This document shows positions 23,905 to 36,210 of a DNA stretch of 64,000 bases, one piece after another. The DNA lies in contig NC_080067.1 of the NCBI RefSeq assembly GCF_949987535.1, positions 2,604,001 to 2,668,000 on the forward strand, in the 5' to 3' direction. The translations under genes and the position numbers were made by a program. This DNA comes from Balaenoptera acutorostrata (lineage: Eukaryota; Chordata; Mammalia; Artiodactyla; Balaenopteridae). The stretch's first letter is position 1. Each line of letters begins with the position of its first letter. The notes under the pieces are model-generated. The model was given only the letters and a program-made list of their open reading frames with translations, did no database searches and was not told the DNA's origin.

Positions 23905-24640
23905 CCCAACCACCTGTGAAATGCCAGACCCTCAAGGAGCTTATATTCTAGTGTGTTGGTGTGAAGCCAGAAGATAAACAAGTGAACAGATAACAAAATA
24001 ACTTACTTTCAGAGGGTGAAAAAAATAAAGCAGGCAGATAAAATATAGAAGAATGGGGCACGGCTGATTTAAAGAGGGTCTTGAGGTTCTGCCACTCCCA
24101 GGAGGCGACCCGAAGGATGAGCAGCCACCAGCACCAGCCCAGCACCCTGGGAATAGCCTTTCAGACGGAGAGACACGCCAGTGCAAAGCTCGGAGGTAGG
24201 AAGTCGGCTGGTCTGTGGTGTGCAAAGAGCAAACAGAAGGGCTGGAGCGAGGCTCCCTGGGGAGAGGGGCCTGGAAGGGGAGAGTGAGGTCCGTGGGGTC
24301 AGAGCAGGTAGCTCTTGTCTGCCGTGGTCATGGGCTGGGCTTTACTCTGAGCACAGGGGAAGCTACTGGAGGATCTGAAGCAAGGAGGCACGTCGTCTGA
24401 TGTCTACTCTTGGACAATCACTTAGCAGCTGTCGGGCAAGAGGAGAAGCAGGGCGGTGAGTTAGGGGACTCTTAAGAGCCGGGGCGACAGGCACTGAAGG
24501 ATCTGATGGGGCTGGTGTGGTGGAGATGGAGAGCACAGGCTGGACACGGGGTGTCTGTGAAGGTACCGGTGACAGGATTGTGGACGTGCTGACAGTGTGA
24601 GTGAAGGACACGCCACTGACAAGGACTCAGGGTTCGCCTC
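23905..24640 (-). mobile_element. L2 (LINE-2) relic, antisense
   Basis: The complement of the L2 3' part is readable over 700 bp: 'accctcaaggagcttatatt', 'aagataaacaagtgaac', 'gccagtgcaaagctcgg', 'gctggagcgaggctccc', 'gggctttactctgagcac', 'caggctggacacggggtg'. The polypyrimidine tract sits where the 3' end should be. Diverged and non-coding. Confidence 0.7.
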
Positions 24641-24809
24641 ACCTTTTAAGCGGCCTTTAGGACGAATTCTCAGATGAAAGAAGCAATTGCTGAGTAGCTG
24701 AGCTGACAGATCTCGACAGTTATCCAAAAACCAGTCAGACCATAAACACAAAGCTATGTTCCAATGACTGATGAGGGAGTCTACTGTTCAGGAGATGCAA
24801 CTTACCGCT

Positions 24810-24990
24810 TAGAGCCTTGCTACTTCAAGTGTGGTCTGGGGCAGCAGCACTGAGTTAGTTACCTGGTTAGAAACGCAGAGTCTCCATCCCCACTCCAGAC
24901 CTGCTGAGTCAGAGTCTGCTCTGTAACCGGATCCCCAGGGGGCTGGTGTCCACACAAAGGCTGGAGATGCAGTGGCTCAGAGAGGTTCTG
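24810..24990 (+). mobile_element. MER5-like (hAT-Charlie) relic
   Basis: Contains 'tcaagtgtggtctggggcag', 'acctggttagaaacgcagag', 'ccactccagacctgctgag' and 'gatccccagggggctgg' in MER5 order. Confidence 0.8.
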
Positions 24991-25110
24991 GCTGATTGGA
25001 GGCTGCAACCGAGCAGGACCCTCTGGGGCCTTCCCGGGACAGACCCCTCCCCCATATCCTCTGCTTTAGCTCATCTCTGAAGTACCTGGATAACAGTATT
25101 AAAACTGAGC

Positions 25111-25699
25111 TGTACCCTGTGGGCTCCTAGGCACGAAAGCCTTTCTGTGTCCCCCATTTCTTTGATTACAGGAAATAGGCTTCGTTCAGCCTTCCATGAC
25201 CTTCCCTGAGTTCCAATGGGCAGGTTCAAATAGTTGCTGATCAGGGAAGGGAGGGAATGCAGAGACAAGGGAGGAGAAGCCAAGATAAAATAGTGCAGCC
25301 TTGGGGCAGGGCCCTGGTTCCCCCTCAAGGGGTACGCGTAACAATATCTTTGAGCTGTTTTGCTGATACTGAAACCCCCACCAGGTGGGAGAAGTTAACT
25401 GTATGCTGCCCACAAGCATGTAGACCCGAGACCAGTTGGAACCGGATGGTTGATGATGCTGACTCCTGCTTATTACCTCCCCGCCAACCAATCAGAAGAA
25501 TGTCCACCAGCTGATCACACCCTCCTTGAACCATTACTATGAAACTCCTCACTATCCCCTCCAGGTCGGGACACACAGTGTTGAAGGTGCTGTGGCCCTC
25601 TTTGCCTGGCAAAGCAACAGAGCTATTCTTTTCCACTTCACCCAAACCTCTGTCTCTGAGATTTAATTTGGTGTCCGTGTACAGAGGCCAGATTCAGCA
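25111..25699 (+). mobile_element. Endogenous retrovirus LTR, first of two
   Basis: An old retroviral long terminal repeat without internal genes. Visible landmarks are 'cctaggcacgaaagccttt' near the left, a CCAAT box at 25488-25492, a decayed TATA-like 'ttactatgaaac' near 25533, a decayed polyadenylation signal in 'tggcaaagcaacagagc', and a right end near 'cagattcagca'. The left edge is uncertain. No gag, pol or env sequence is attached. It is related to, but not the same subfamily as, the LTR that follows. Confidence 0.65.
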
Positions 25700-25707
25700 T
25701 CAGTATC

Positions 25708-26296
25708 TGATACACAATTCCTGAGTTGTTTTACAGATGCTAAAACCCCAACCAAACAGTCACTAATGACTTGATGACCTTGAGCATATAGCCCCCTGGA
25801 ACCTGAGAATTGATTTTTTTTTTTTTTTGATGTGGACTTTTTTTTCAAGTCTTTATTGATTTGTTACAATATTGCTTCTGTTTTTATGTTTTTTTTGGTT
25901 TTTTGGCCGTGAGCCATGTGGGATCCTAGCTCCCTGACCAGGGATGGAACCCGCACCCCCTGCATTGGAAGGTGTAGTCTTAACCACTGGACCACCAGGG
26001 CTGTCCCAAGAACCTGAGCATTGATAATGTTGGCCCCTGTGACATCGCCTTTTACCTCACCATTAACCAATCAGAGAATTTGTGCATGAGCTGCTTACAT
26101 ACCCTGTGACACCCCTCCCTCACCTGGCCTTTAGAAATGCTTTGCTGAAACAGGTTTGGGCCTTTTAAGCACTAGCTGCCTGGACTCCTTGCTTGGCATC
26201 TGCAATAAATGCTGCTCTTTCCTTCACCACAACCCGGTGTCAGTAGAGCGGCTTTATTGTGCTCGGATGATCAGACCCAGGTTTGGTTCAGTAACA
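25708..26296 (+). mobile_element. Endogenous retrovirus LTR, second, split by a SINE
   Basis: Begins near 'tgatacacaattcctgagtt' and ends 'ggtttggttcagtaaca', so it has TG and CA ends. It has CCAAT at 26067-26071, 'cacctggcctttagaaatgc' (decayed TATA region), and an intact AATAAA at 26204-26209 just before 'gctgctctttccttc'. Without the SINE and its duplication at 25815-26025 it is about 378 bp. Its left part resembles that of the preceding LTR ('gagttgttttacagatgc' against 'gagctgttttgctgatac'). No internal viral genes are seen. Confidence 0.72.
25815..26009 (-). mobile_element. CHR-type SINE inside the second LTR
   Basis: Antisense SINE with tail 'caagtctttattgatttg' and head reading, on the minus strand, 'cagccctggtggtccagtgg'. 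The 16-bp duplication gaacctgagaattgat (25799-25814) recurs with one change at 26010-26025. It therefore landed in an LTR already present. Confidence 0.9.
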
Positions 26297-27269
26297 AGGC
26301 CACTCCTTTATTTTAAGAAATAAACAAAGGCCCCGTGCTTATTTGGTATTAGCAACCTTAAAAAGTAGAAATTGCTTGACCTGGTACAACATCCCAAAAT
26401 ACCAAAATAAAACATAAAACCAGCTCCAATAAGCTTACTTCAAATCCCCCTACTTACCAGATTTCTTCCCCTTTGCCATGCTCTTATTTTTTCATCATTT
26501 TAGTGATTACGCACATGAGAATGGAAATCTGCACAAATCTGGTTAGCAGACTTCAGGGCCTTGTGGTCAGGAATACTGCTCTCCAGTGATATTTTAAAGG
26601 AAACATTACTTTCTTCAATTATAAATAGGGGTCACAGCAATTTCTGTGCAGACCCCTAAATGTTTTATGATGTTTCTAATGAAAAAAAGGCAAAGAAGCC
26701 AATGCTGCAATATATCATACACACAAGAGCAGCAAAACATTATAATAAAAATCTATGTACTCAACTACATTTTCAACCGGTAGTGAATCTACCGAGAATG
26801 CAACCATTTATATATAGCTCATTTCTTCCTTGAGTTCAGGGGAACCTCGCTGAAATGCACTTCCCTCAAAATCTGGGTTTCCTTCCTGGAGATGTCACCT
26901 AAAAACTGAATGCGAAAGCCATCTGTTTAAAAACGAAATCAAGATGTTTTCCAGAAGTGGTGCTGGTATTTCTGTATTGGCTTGCACAGAAGTTATTAAT
27001 CAAAGTTTGGAGAGAATCAAAGTTCAATTCAAGTCAACAAGTATTTACTGAACACTCATAACACTTAAGCGCTTTTGAATTATGTGCATATAGAGCTACT
27101 GAAAGTTGCTGATTGAGAAGTTTCCACATTAACAATTTCAAAGACAAAAGGAGAGACATTCCTTAAAACTTAAAAGGCTCACAACTATGGAGATTTAATC
27201 TCTCTTTGGAGTATTAAATTTATTGTATCTTCTTTCCCCCCTTTTAAAAAATACCAAAGTCTAGTGATA
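26297..27269. other. Unassigned DNA
   Basis: About 1 kb with no recognised repeat or coding feature. Confidence 0.5.
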
Positions 27270-27530
27270 CTGCCTAAACGAGCCCCCTCAGAAGATCTTT
27301 CCTGCCCACCCAATTGAATGTGGACTTTCCCTCTCATATAAGCTAGTTCTTTCCTTTCATAGCACTAGCACACGCTCTAATTTTTTGTGTGTAGCGTTGT
27401 CTTCGCTCTGTCTTCCCGTTAGATCACTTCTCATGAGGACAGGAGCTGGTCTGATTTGCTCTCCAATGAATATAAACGGCTAGCGGAACACCCTTTCAGG
27501 ACAATAATAAATATTTGTTGAACGAATGCA
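27270..27530 (+). mobile_element. L2 3' end
   Basis: Ends in the L2 signature 'aataaatatttgttgaacga'. Upstream blocks 'tcatgaggacaggagctgg' and 'atagcactagcac' fit the L2 3' UTR order. Confidence 0.8.
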
Positions 27531-27698
27531 CAAGTGTTAACAAACTCAAAATCTCTTCTCTGCTCCACTGATTACCTCCTGCTCATTTTATATGCGCTAT
27601 TAAAACACATCTTTCTTTAAGTTTCCAATTCATCTGCCTATTCACTTAAAACACTATGTGTGCTGGGTAGAGTATATCGGTCTAGAAGAGAATAAATA

Positions 27699-28984
27699 TT
27701 GGGTGGGCCACAAAGTGCCTGCGGCTTTTTAAGTAAAAATAAAACACACATTTTTCATTTTCACTGGCAACTTTATCGAACAGTGTATTCCCCCTTTTGT
27801 TCCACTACCTTCTGCCATTTTCCAGGCAACTTCATAATTCCATCTTCCCAAAACTTTTTATCTTTTTGAGCAAAGAACTGTTCCAGGTGCCTGTTATAGT
27901 CTTCCAGGGAATTGAAATTTTTTCCATTAAGAGAATTTTGTAAAGACTGAAGTAAATGGAAATCCGAAGGTGCAATGTCTGGTGAATACGGTGGATGAAT
28001 CAGAAATTCCCAGCCAAGCTGTAACTGTGTTTGCCTGGTCATCAAAAAAACATGCGGTCTTGCATTATCCTGATGGAAGATTATGCATTTTCTGTTGACT
28101 AATTCGGGACGATTTTTGTCAAGTGCTGCTTTCACTTGGTCTAATTGGGAGCAGTACTTGTTGGAATTAATCGTTTGGTTTTCCAGAAGGAGCTCATAAT
28201 AGAGGACTCCCTTCCAATCCCATCATATACACAACATCACTTTCTCTGGATGAAGACTGGCCTTTGGTGTGGTTCTTGGTGGTTCATTTCGCTTGCCCCA
28301 TGATCTCTTCCATTCCACCTTACTGTATGGTATCCACTTTTCATCGCTCGTCACAATTTGTTTTAAAAACGGAACGTTTTCATTACGTTTCAGGAGAGAA
28401 TCGCATGTGGAAATATGGTCAAGAAGGTTTTTTTCACTTAACTAATGTGGAACCCAAACATCAAAGTGATTCACATAACCAAGCTGGCGCAAACGATTTT
28501 CAAAGCTTGATTTTGATATTTTGAGTATGTTGGCTATCTCCCATATGGTATAACACTGATTATTCTCAATTATTGTTTCAATTTGATGGCTATCAACTTC
28601 AACTGGTCTACCTGACTGTGGAGCATCGTTCAGCAAGAAATCTCCAGCATGATACTTTGCAAACCACTTTTGACACATTCGATCAGCTACAGCACCTTCT
28701 CCATATACTGCACAAATCTTTTGGTGCATTTCAGTTGCGTTTTTACCTTTCTTGAAATAATAAAGCATAATATGCCAAAAATGTTGCTTCTTTTCTTCCA
28801 TCTTCAATATTTAAAATGACTACACAAAAATTCACCAATTTTGATAAGTCTTTTTTAAATGCATGCTGATATGATAGCTGTGACATACAATCAAACAAAA
28901 TTGTTTCGAATGAAGTTAAAGACAACTAAGTGCTACTACAGCTGTCTTAGGGAAAAAACTGAATGAATCTTTTGGCCAACCCAG
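27699..28984 (-). mobile_element. Near-complete mariner DNA transposon
   Basis: A 1,286-bp element bounded by TA on both sides (27697-27698 and 28985-28986), the mariner target duplication. Its ends are inverted repeats: minus-strand left end ctgggttggccaaaag and plus-strand left end ttgggtgggccacaaag, so one end has drifted. It contains a full-length transposase frame on the minus strand. The termini resemble the mariner known from ruminant and cetacean genomes, though the subfamily name should be confirmed by search. Confidence 0.95.
27773..28807 (-). pseudogene. Mariner transposase, two in-frame stops
   Basis: A 344-codon frame (plus stop) from ATG at 28807 to the stop at 27773, the usual mariner length. 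Mariner transposases bind the element's ends and cut and paste it into TA sites. Residues 1-121 form the DNA-binding half with two helix-turn-helix regions (HFWHIMLYYFKKGKNATE; SGRPVEVDSHQIETIIEN) and the linker WVPH. Then comes the DDE catalytic half: D155 in SDEKW, D247 in HQDNARPH, D282 in YSPDIAPSDFHL, giving the DD34D spacing of mariners. It is broken by TAG at codon 122 (28442-28444), just after WVPH, and TGA at codon 195 (28223-28225). Both halves stay in the same frame, so there is no frameshift. All three catalytic aspartates are retained. Confidence 0.95.
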
Positions 28985-28986
28985 TA

Positions 28987-31900
28987 TGTTCTTTTGAGGG
29001 CTCTGATTCTAAATCTCAGCTGTCCTAATCATCCAACAGTCACGGATACTAGAACCTTTTTATTGCTTTATTTAATTTCTGATTTTTCTCACTTAAATCT
29101 ACATGTGGAAGCCAGTTGTAAGCGACATGACCTTACTCAAGGATTTTCATCATTAAATAAAAGCTAAATAATCAAGTCCAATGTGTAAGTTATTAGTGCC
29201 AAAATTCCCATTAAAACTATTTGTCGTTTACTATATTATCCAAATGAATGACAGATTCCAAAGAAGACATCCAAAAAGATCAATCTACTTAGAAAAAAAC
29301 GTAAGGAACACAGACACAGGTAACCCAGTGGAATGTCCCCAGTTTGTACCTGGATAACAGGACCGCTGCAGCTGGGCTGACCACAGACAGGAGGCAGATG
29401 AAGCTGAGGGGCCACACATAAGGAACATCCATCAAGTGGAAAGAGAAAGTAAACACCTCAACCTAAACTTGTCTCCAGGCCAAAACCTCAAAGCTGCATT
29501 TTGGTGCACATGCTTATCAGGCTCACAGGGAATAAGGCAGAGAACTAGGGAGAAATATTTAGAAAAATTTCTGAAATAGTCAATTAGGCTTCCAAGGTGG
29601 GCAGAAATCTACTACAGTCGATTTGGAACCCCAGATCTAGTATGGCTGCAAAGGTTTTGAAGAGGGACACAAATGTGCATTCCATTCCCAGTAAAGGATC
29701 AAATATCTATTAATTTGCTAAATGTACTTTTTCTTTATAAAAGTAATAAAGGTCATTAGAGAAAATTTGGGAAGTAGAGAAACAAAGGGCACCACACACA
29801 ATCGCTAATGCCACCAGAGGCCACAGATTAACTGATAATGGTAAAATTGGGGCAGAAAACAGTTTTTCTTTTATTCATCATTTTCATATACTTTCCTGCC
29901 AAGATTACTGGAAGAAGTTTAGTGTACTGATTTCAAAAGGGGGTGCGGGCACTGAATGCATTCAGGATAAAAAGGGAAGCTTAATTATAGTTGCTTATAT
30001 TCCCTAGCTTTTCACAAATTTTACTGCTAAACAGTCAGAGGTCTGGGACTGGGGCTCATTCGCTTGCTCAAGTCTTGTCTGTCGTGGAGACTGTAATGGA
30101 CTTGGTTCTGAACATTCATCCCACTCCTCCCTGACTGAGTTCTGGTTACCCATTTTGAGGAGTTTACCCCCACTCAAGGGGATGTACACTTGGATTATTC
30201 AAGTTATCCTTGGTACTGACTGGTTCAGGACTGAGATGTCTGGCCAAGAAGACATGAGAAGATGTTTGCTATCAGCTTTTTGGAAGGTTCTGGAGAAAGC
30301 CCCAGGAAGCACACCTCACACACAGCCCTGTAAAGAAGCAAACTTAAAACTAAGTCAATATCATGGATGGTAGAGGAGAGAGATGAGAAAACAAATCCTG
30401 GACGATATGGTTGAACAGATGAATTTACAAACACTGAGCCTGTCGTAAGAGGAGTGGGTTAAAAGACCAGAACAGCGGTGGGTGTTGGCTTGCTCTTTGC
30501 TACTTTTTATGAGATATTACAAGAAAGAGACGAGCAGAGAGGAGTTGCTGGTTTACAAGCAGAGACAGGAAGGAATGAAGGTAGTCCAGCAGCTGGATGC
30601 TGGCTGGGCTCGCATGACTAAGAAGGGGTCCCTCCCCAGCCTGACGTTTCAAGTGGTCTCAACAGAGCCACCATTCATGTGAAAGAGACATGGTACTGCA
30701 AGGAAATAAAGACCTAAGGAAGTAGAGGAGTGTGCCTGTGTGTCGTCAGTATCATGAGACGTGACGGGACTCAAACGGGTGAGAAGCCTGCTATGATTCC
30801 GAGGAAATTACGTTGCCAAAGAAACCACAGGACTAGCCTGCAAAAAAGCCTGTGATGATTCAAGCCCTGAATGGACTCTCAGCTCCCCCAAAGTGATGCC
30901 AGCAGAAACTGGATTGTGAAACAGATGTCCCAGCGTCTACCCCAGATAACACAACAGAGGATAACAGCCAGCCAGGAAATGACCCGTCAGTGGATGGAGC
31001 CAGAAGCCACAGAAGATAGTGGGCAAGAGAGTTTTTTACCTAGAAAGCAGAAACAGCCTCCCACTGCCAGGTCAAAGAGCATTCCAAAGTGCTCGTGCAG
31101 GAGGGTTCTATTTTTGCTACTGACCAATTCTTTCTCTAAAAGGCAGTTTTTAAATGCAGTTATACTGTCCTTCAGGTACCATCACGGTTGTATGAATGTG
31201 TTGTGTGTGTGTTTTGGGGGGCCAGTATAAATAGCTTGTCTTTTAGTACACAGATGCCCAGACCAGGAGGAACCAATTCCAGACCTACTGGAAATAACTG
31301 AGCATCAGCAGAGACCCTGGATTTCACCCTGAAGCAGTAACAGGTTGCGTACTTCTGGTTTCTTCCCTTGGGAAAGGGGGGAGCATTCTCTAAGCGCCTA
31401 CGAGGTAGACAGTACAGAGACTTTGCTGTTCACCAAATTCTTTCTCTCCTCCTCTGGAGCTGCCTGGGCCGTGATCTGCTAGCTATGTTACACTTCCTAG
31501 CCACAGTTGCCAGTACTTTTGACCATTTAACTAAGATCTTGCTGATAGAACATGAGTAAAGTGATAAGAGTACCAGGGAGGGTCCTTGGAGAGAGAGGCT
31601 TACCTCTCTAATGCTCTCCTTTTTTCTGCCATAAGCATGAGCATGGACACACCTGTGCTTGCAGGTTAAAGCTAGCAATTAAACCTTGCTTTACCTTGAA
31701 CCGTGCATCTGCACACAAGAAAGCAAAGGCTCCCAAATTTCCTCATCTTTTCACAGTGTCCTTTGGCCAAAAGAAATATCTGATGATTCCATTTCAAAGC
31801 AGTTAGGTTCAAAAAAGCTACATATGTATGTCCTAATGGTAGTCTAGTAGTTGTTTGAAAAAATAATACATATAAAGTTGAGAGAGAAATGTTCTTACAT

Positions 31901-32477
31901 AACCATCATTGCTTACTAATGAGATTTGTGCATCTGTTGAGCTTTGTACAACTTCTCAAACGCCAACTTTATTTCCTATGCAATGTTGATTTGGGCATAA
32001 TATTTGTTTTTAAAAATCACAAGTTCTGAAAAACCAGCTTCACAAAGATATGATGTCATTGAAAGGAACATAGTGTAAGATCTGATGTTGAAAGTGATCT
32101 ATCTTATTTGCTTGTTGGGTTAGTTTGTTGCAACAATTAGCATTACCCTAACTACTGTATTAACTGAACTCTTGGATGTCCTTCAAAGAAACGTAAGAAA
32201 CTGTCACGCTGAGTTAGAACGAGGCATGGGTTTCCCTGGCTCACTAGTGCCTTGCTTAAGGCTGAACTGAAACGCAGGAGGAAGAACATGGAAGAACCCA
32301 ACCAGTACTCTCGGGACATAACCTTCCAACGAGCATGAGGAACCCCCCAGCCAAATAGCCTCCAAGTAACTCTAGTGCTGTCATCCCTGGTCCTCTTCTC
32401 AAACAATAATTCTGGAATGTTCAATAGATAAATCTTGAAGAAAGAGTAGGAAATGAGTATGCATAAATTATTTTGAC
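28987..32477. other. Unassigned DNA, 3.5 kb
   Basis: No clear repeat or gene. A segment near 29740-29830 weakly resembles an old dispersed repeat. A 119-codon open frame (30871-31230, plus) has no recognisable domain. Confidence 0.45.
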
Positions 32478-32560
32478 TAGCTTATTCATTAATTCAGGAA
32501 GTACTTACTAAGCACTTACTATGTATACATTACTGCCAGATATTAAAATAAATAAAACAT
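32478..32560 (-). mobile_element. L2-like trace, antisense
   Basis: 'ttcattaattcaggaagtac' and 'ctaagcacttactatgtata' resemble the complement of the L2 3' end. Short and diverged. Confidence 0.45.
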
Positions 32561-33754
32561 ATACAGTATCACTCCACATGAAATATATTCTTTGCAAACT
32601 ATTCTTAGGATAAGCAAATCCACATTACTTATTCCTTTGACAGATTGGATTCTGACGCCTTGCTAAGCCAAAAATCAGATGTCCACTGTTTGCAACATCA
32701 CTCCCTGAGAAAAAAAATGTTAGTGTGCTCAGACATTTTTCTTATGGACCATATTCATTGTCTATCTCGACTGGGTAGTTTATACATCAACTAGCTGTGT
32801 TCTGTTTTAAAGTTGAGTCAAAGGAGCTATTCTTTAAATAACTTAAATACAGACCTTGCTCTTCTGAGAGCTGAACCAAGATCTTCCTTGCTTCCCTGAT
32901 TTACTCCTGGGAATTTTCAGCCCTCATTTGCCTCCTGTCTTTAGCAAGCTGAAATCATTAGCTGTTATCCCAACACGCCATGCCTGCAAGTTCTCCCTTC
33001 TGCACTTGCTCCTTTAAAAACAGCTAACCTCCAGTTTTCCCTAGTCACCACTACTTTCTATTGCTCTCAGAGTCTGAGGGTCATTACCATTTATCATCTG
33101 CCCAGCCTCTTTCTTTTATTACCTGTCTGGTCCTGTCGTCATCTGAGTTTGCAACTCTTAATATAGGTATTAAGAATTCCTGGGTGATTTGAGACCACAA
33201 GTTTTCACTTTTCTTGCACCCATCAAGTTATACTCCTTTCCTGCACACCCAAGGTAGGCATACCAATTTCTATGATGAATCAATTTTATAACTGCATACC
33301 TTGAAGTTGGGAGGGAGGGACATGAAATTCTCTGCTTACTCTGTACTAATCAAACCATCACTTCTCCTTTCCTCCAGTCCTGGTTCGACATTTTGATTGT
33401 CCACAGTCTCACAGGTTATCTCATTTATCTAATTAGATCCTTCTTTTTTAAAATGCAAATGCTCATTTACTTTTCAGTGATAAAATACAAGCAGCAGCTA
33501 ATAAGCATCTTGAGCTCTAGTTGAGAGTCTCTCTGAATGTTCGTAGTAGCCATTTGCTAACCTGAGTGAATAAGCAGGTCTTCAAATATGAAGGTAAGTC
33601 CCTTGCTATTAGCAGCAGAGCATGTGCCCTTGTGATGGCTGCATCACTCGTGGAGCTGGGCTGAGTTATACCTATTTGTCTTGTCTGCCTTGTGTCCTGC
33701 AGCCTGCATTTGTGATATGGATGCATTGGGTCAGTGCACCTAGCTCAACTAAGA
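32561..33754. other. Unassigned DNA
   Basis: No recognised feature. Confidence 0.5.
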
Positions 33755-33990
33755 CTAGTAATAGCAGCCAACGCTTACTGAGCACTGTGTGTACCCAAGA
33801 GTATCCTAAGATCTCTTATATATATTATTCTGTTTAATCCTCCCAAGACACCTATGGAGTATATTATATTCATTTTATAGCTGAGGAAACTGTGATACAA
33901 ACAGGTAGTTTGCCAAGGTCAAATGGAGGATCACGAATTTGAACCCAGGAAATGAAATTTCAAAGCATGTTCTCCTGACCACTGAGGCCC
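33755..33990 (-). mobile_element. MIR SINE relic, nearly full length
   Basis: Complement of MIR through most of its length: 'cgcttactgagcactgtg', 'ttctgtttaatcctcccaag', 'ttatagctgaggaaactgtg', 'gccaaggtcaaatgg', 'atttgaacccaggaa'. Confidence 0.9.
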
Positions 33991-35504
33991 CCAGGGACCC
34001 CTCCCTCACTCTTGGTAGATGACCATACAGCAGAACCAAGCCTCTTGTCCAAACAAGTTCAAACCCAAGGTATTGCCAGAGGTCTACTAATTCAGCTATC
34101 ATACTTCAATCTAATTGTAATAATGCGGCATTCCAGAATTACCCATATTCTTCTTTAGTAATGAAAAAAATAATGCAGATTTACTATTCCTAGGCTTAAA
34201 GAACCTGGGACATTGGTAACAATTTTAATGGAAACTTAAAAAAAAATTGCATTACATTTTTTCAGCCTACACTGGGAATGACACTGCTCAAGCGTGATAT
34301 TCTCTAGATACTCTATTTGCTGAAATTTTTATTTTTTATGACCAAAGTGGGCATTTGGTTACAGCTGCTTTAAAATTTTTCTGAGATAAAGATTAAAGTT
34401 GTACCTTAAAACAGGGAACTCTGGGACCTCCATTTCCCGTCTGTCTGTGTTATAATGGACTCAAAATGACTTTCTGGGGAGGATCTTGGGTTGCCTGGGA
34501 CTATTCCTATGACTTATTGCTAAGCAAAACCAGGTACACTTCTGCTGAGGCACAACTCATTCTTAAACACCCTGACTTCACAGGAGGGTATTAATTCTAC
34601 CCCAAGCTTGGCTGAAAAAGTACATGGCTTTGCACTTCCTGATACAACAGAGCAGCTGTCCTCCATGTACTTTTCCAGGAATATAACTTTAACCTCATTA
34701 TTAATCCTGCAATATCTTTTAAAAACTTGGCTGAGAGAAGATGTATGTATGGAGGATTTTCCCAAAGCTATGCCTATACCTCAGAAACAGTGAAGAAATT
34801 AGGTTCTTTCCTATTTTGACATCCAAAAAAAATATGCAGCACGTATGTATATCCACTCTTTTTAAAAAAAATACAAGTTCAGGGACTTCACAAACACAAG
34901 GTAAGAAAAAGACAGTCCACGTTCCATCCCGGGTGGATGGCAGACCATCAGAAACTGACAATCGAACACAAAAGGTCGAATCTGTTGGGAACACTCTCTT
35001 CTTTCACAGAGTTGACTTTCAATTACTCTTGTGACAACAGATGCTGTGGTCTGTACTGAGGGACTGTATAGGGAAGAGCTGACGAAGGTTATCCGATAAG
35101 GATACTGTTCATGACACTATATATGGTGTCACTCTAGAGAGACTTATTGGAGAAATTTCTCTTTGGTCTCAATAGCAGGCAGGGTGGGACTTCTCCAGGC
35201 AACTGGCTGTGTTTCACTGATGAGCTCCACAGATCATGTTTGCTTCCTCTATTGGCTGCGGAAAGGCTTGGTGTCAAACGTGTGGTCCTTCTCTCCAAAG
35301 GAGGTCACCTGACTCTGTCTCAATCTTCCGTGATCATTTGTGCTTTCCTTCATCTACTTATTTTATTTTCTCTTGTTATACTGAACAGATTTTAGTAACA
35401 TATAGTAGTAAGATTTTTGACAAAGAATGGTAGGAATAAGCAGTTATTTTCTTTGGTGATTTTTTCCCCCTGGTGACTGGTTCCGCTGATGATCCTGTCA
35501 GTAC
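33991..35504. other. Unassigned DNA
   Basis: No recognised repeat or gene; small open frames only. Confidence 0.5.
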
Positions 35505-36210
35505 AACTAAAAAAACCCTGAAATTCATCCTTGACTCCTCCTTCTCCCTCATGCCCACACTTGACTCTGCTTCAGATTCATCCACTTATAACTCCACTGT
35601 CACTACCTCAGTCAAGGCCAACAGCGTCTCTCTTCTGGGCCACCACAGGAACTGAACTGGTCTTCCTCTCTCATGTCTAATTCATTCCCTTATCCAACCT
35701 ATCCTCTAAGCGTCAGCCACGCTGGAAACCCTAGTTGGGCTTCCCTTTGGCCTTAGGATATGGTCCAGACTCTCTGGAAGACTTTTCAAGTCCCTGGAAA
35801 ACCTGGAATGAGCACTTTTGATCTAACCCATGGACCATCTCCTACTTCCTCAAAAGTACAGTTCCCCCTCTCTGTCTTTTGGACATTTGCACGCACCGTT
35901 TCCTCTGCCTGGGATGCTCCTATTCTATACCCCTGGCTCTCTTTTATTCACCTCTCAGTTTAAATGTTCCTTTTTGGGGGCAGGCTTTCCTGGCATCTTA
36001 GATTGGGTTACACATTCCTGTTATATGCCTATAGAAGCAGTTATTATTTGGGAAGTACAGATTATTGTATTTGATCAGAGTTAATGATTGGATTGTCTGT
36101 TTTCCCTGCTACACAACAGGACAGGGATGCATTTTTGCTCACTGCTCCAGCCCTAGTGCCTGGAACAATATAGAAATGTAATAAACATCAATTGAATGAT
36201 TGAATGAGAT
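35505..36210 (+). mobile_element. L2 (LINE-2) 3' region
   Basis: Long readable L2 relic: 'aaattcatccttgactcctc', 'gtttcctctgcctgggatgc', 'attcacctctcagtttaaat', 'gcaggctttcctggcatct', and the tail 'aataaacatcaattgaatga'. Non-coding now. Confidence 0.85.

Noticed and set aside
23450..23977. Several 130-165-codon open frames on both strands
   Set aside because: They fall in the polypyrimidine tract, where stop codons are rare by composition, and encode only low-complexity peptides.
28264..28755. Plus-strand frames of 60-86 codons
   Set aside because: They are shadows of the minus-strand mariner transposase.
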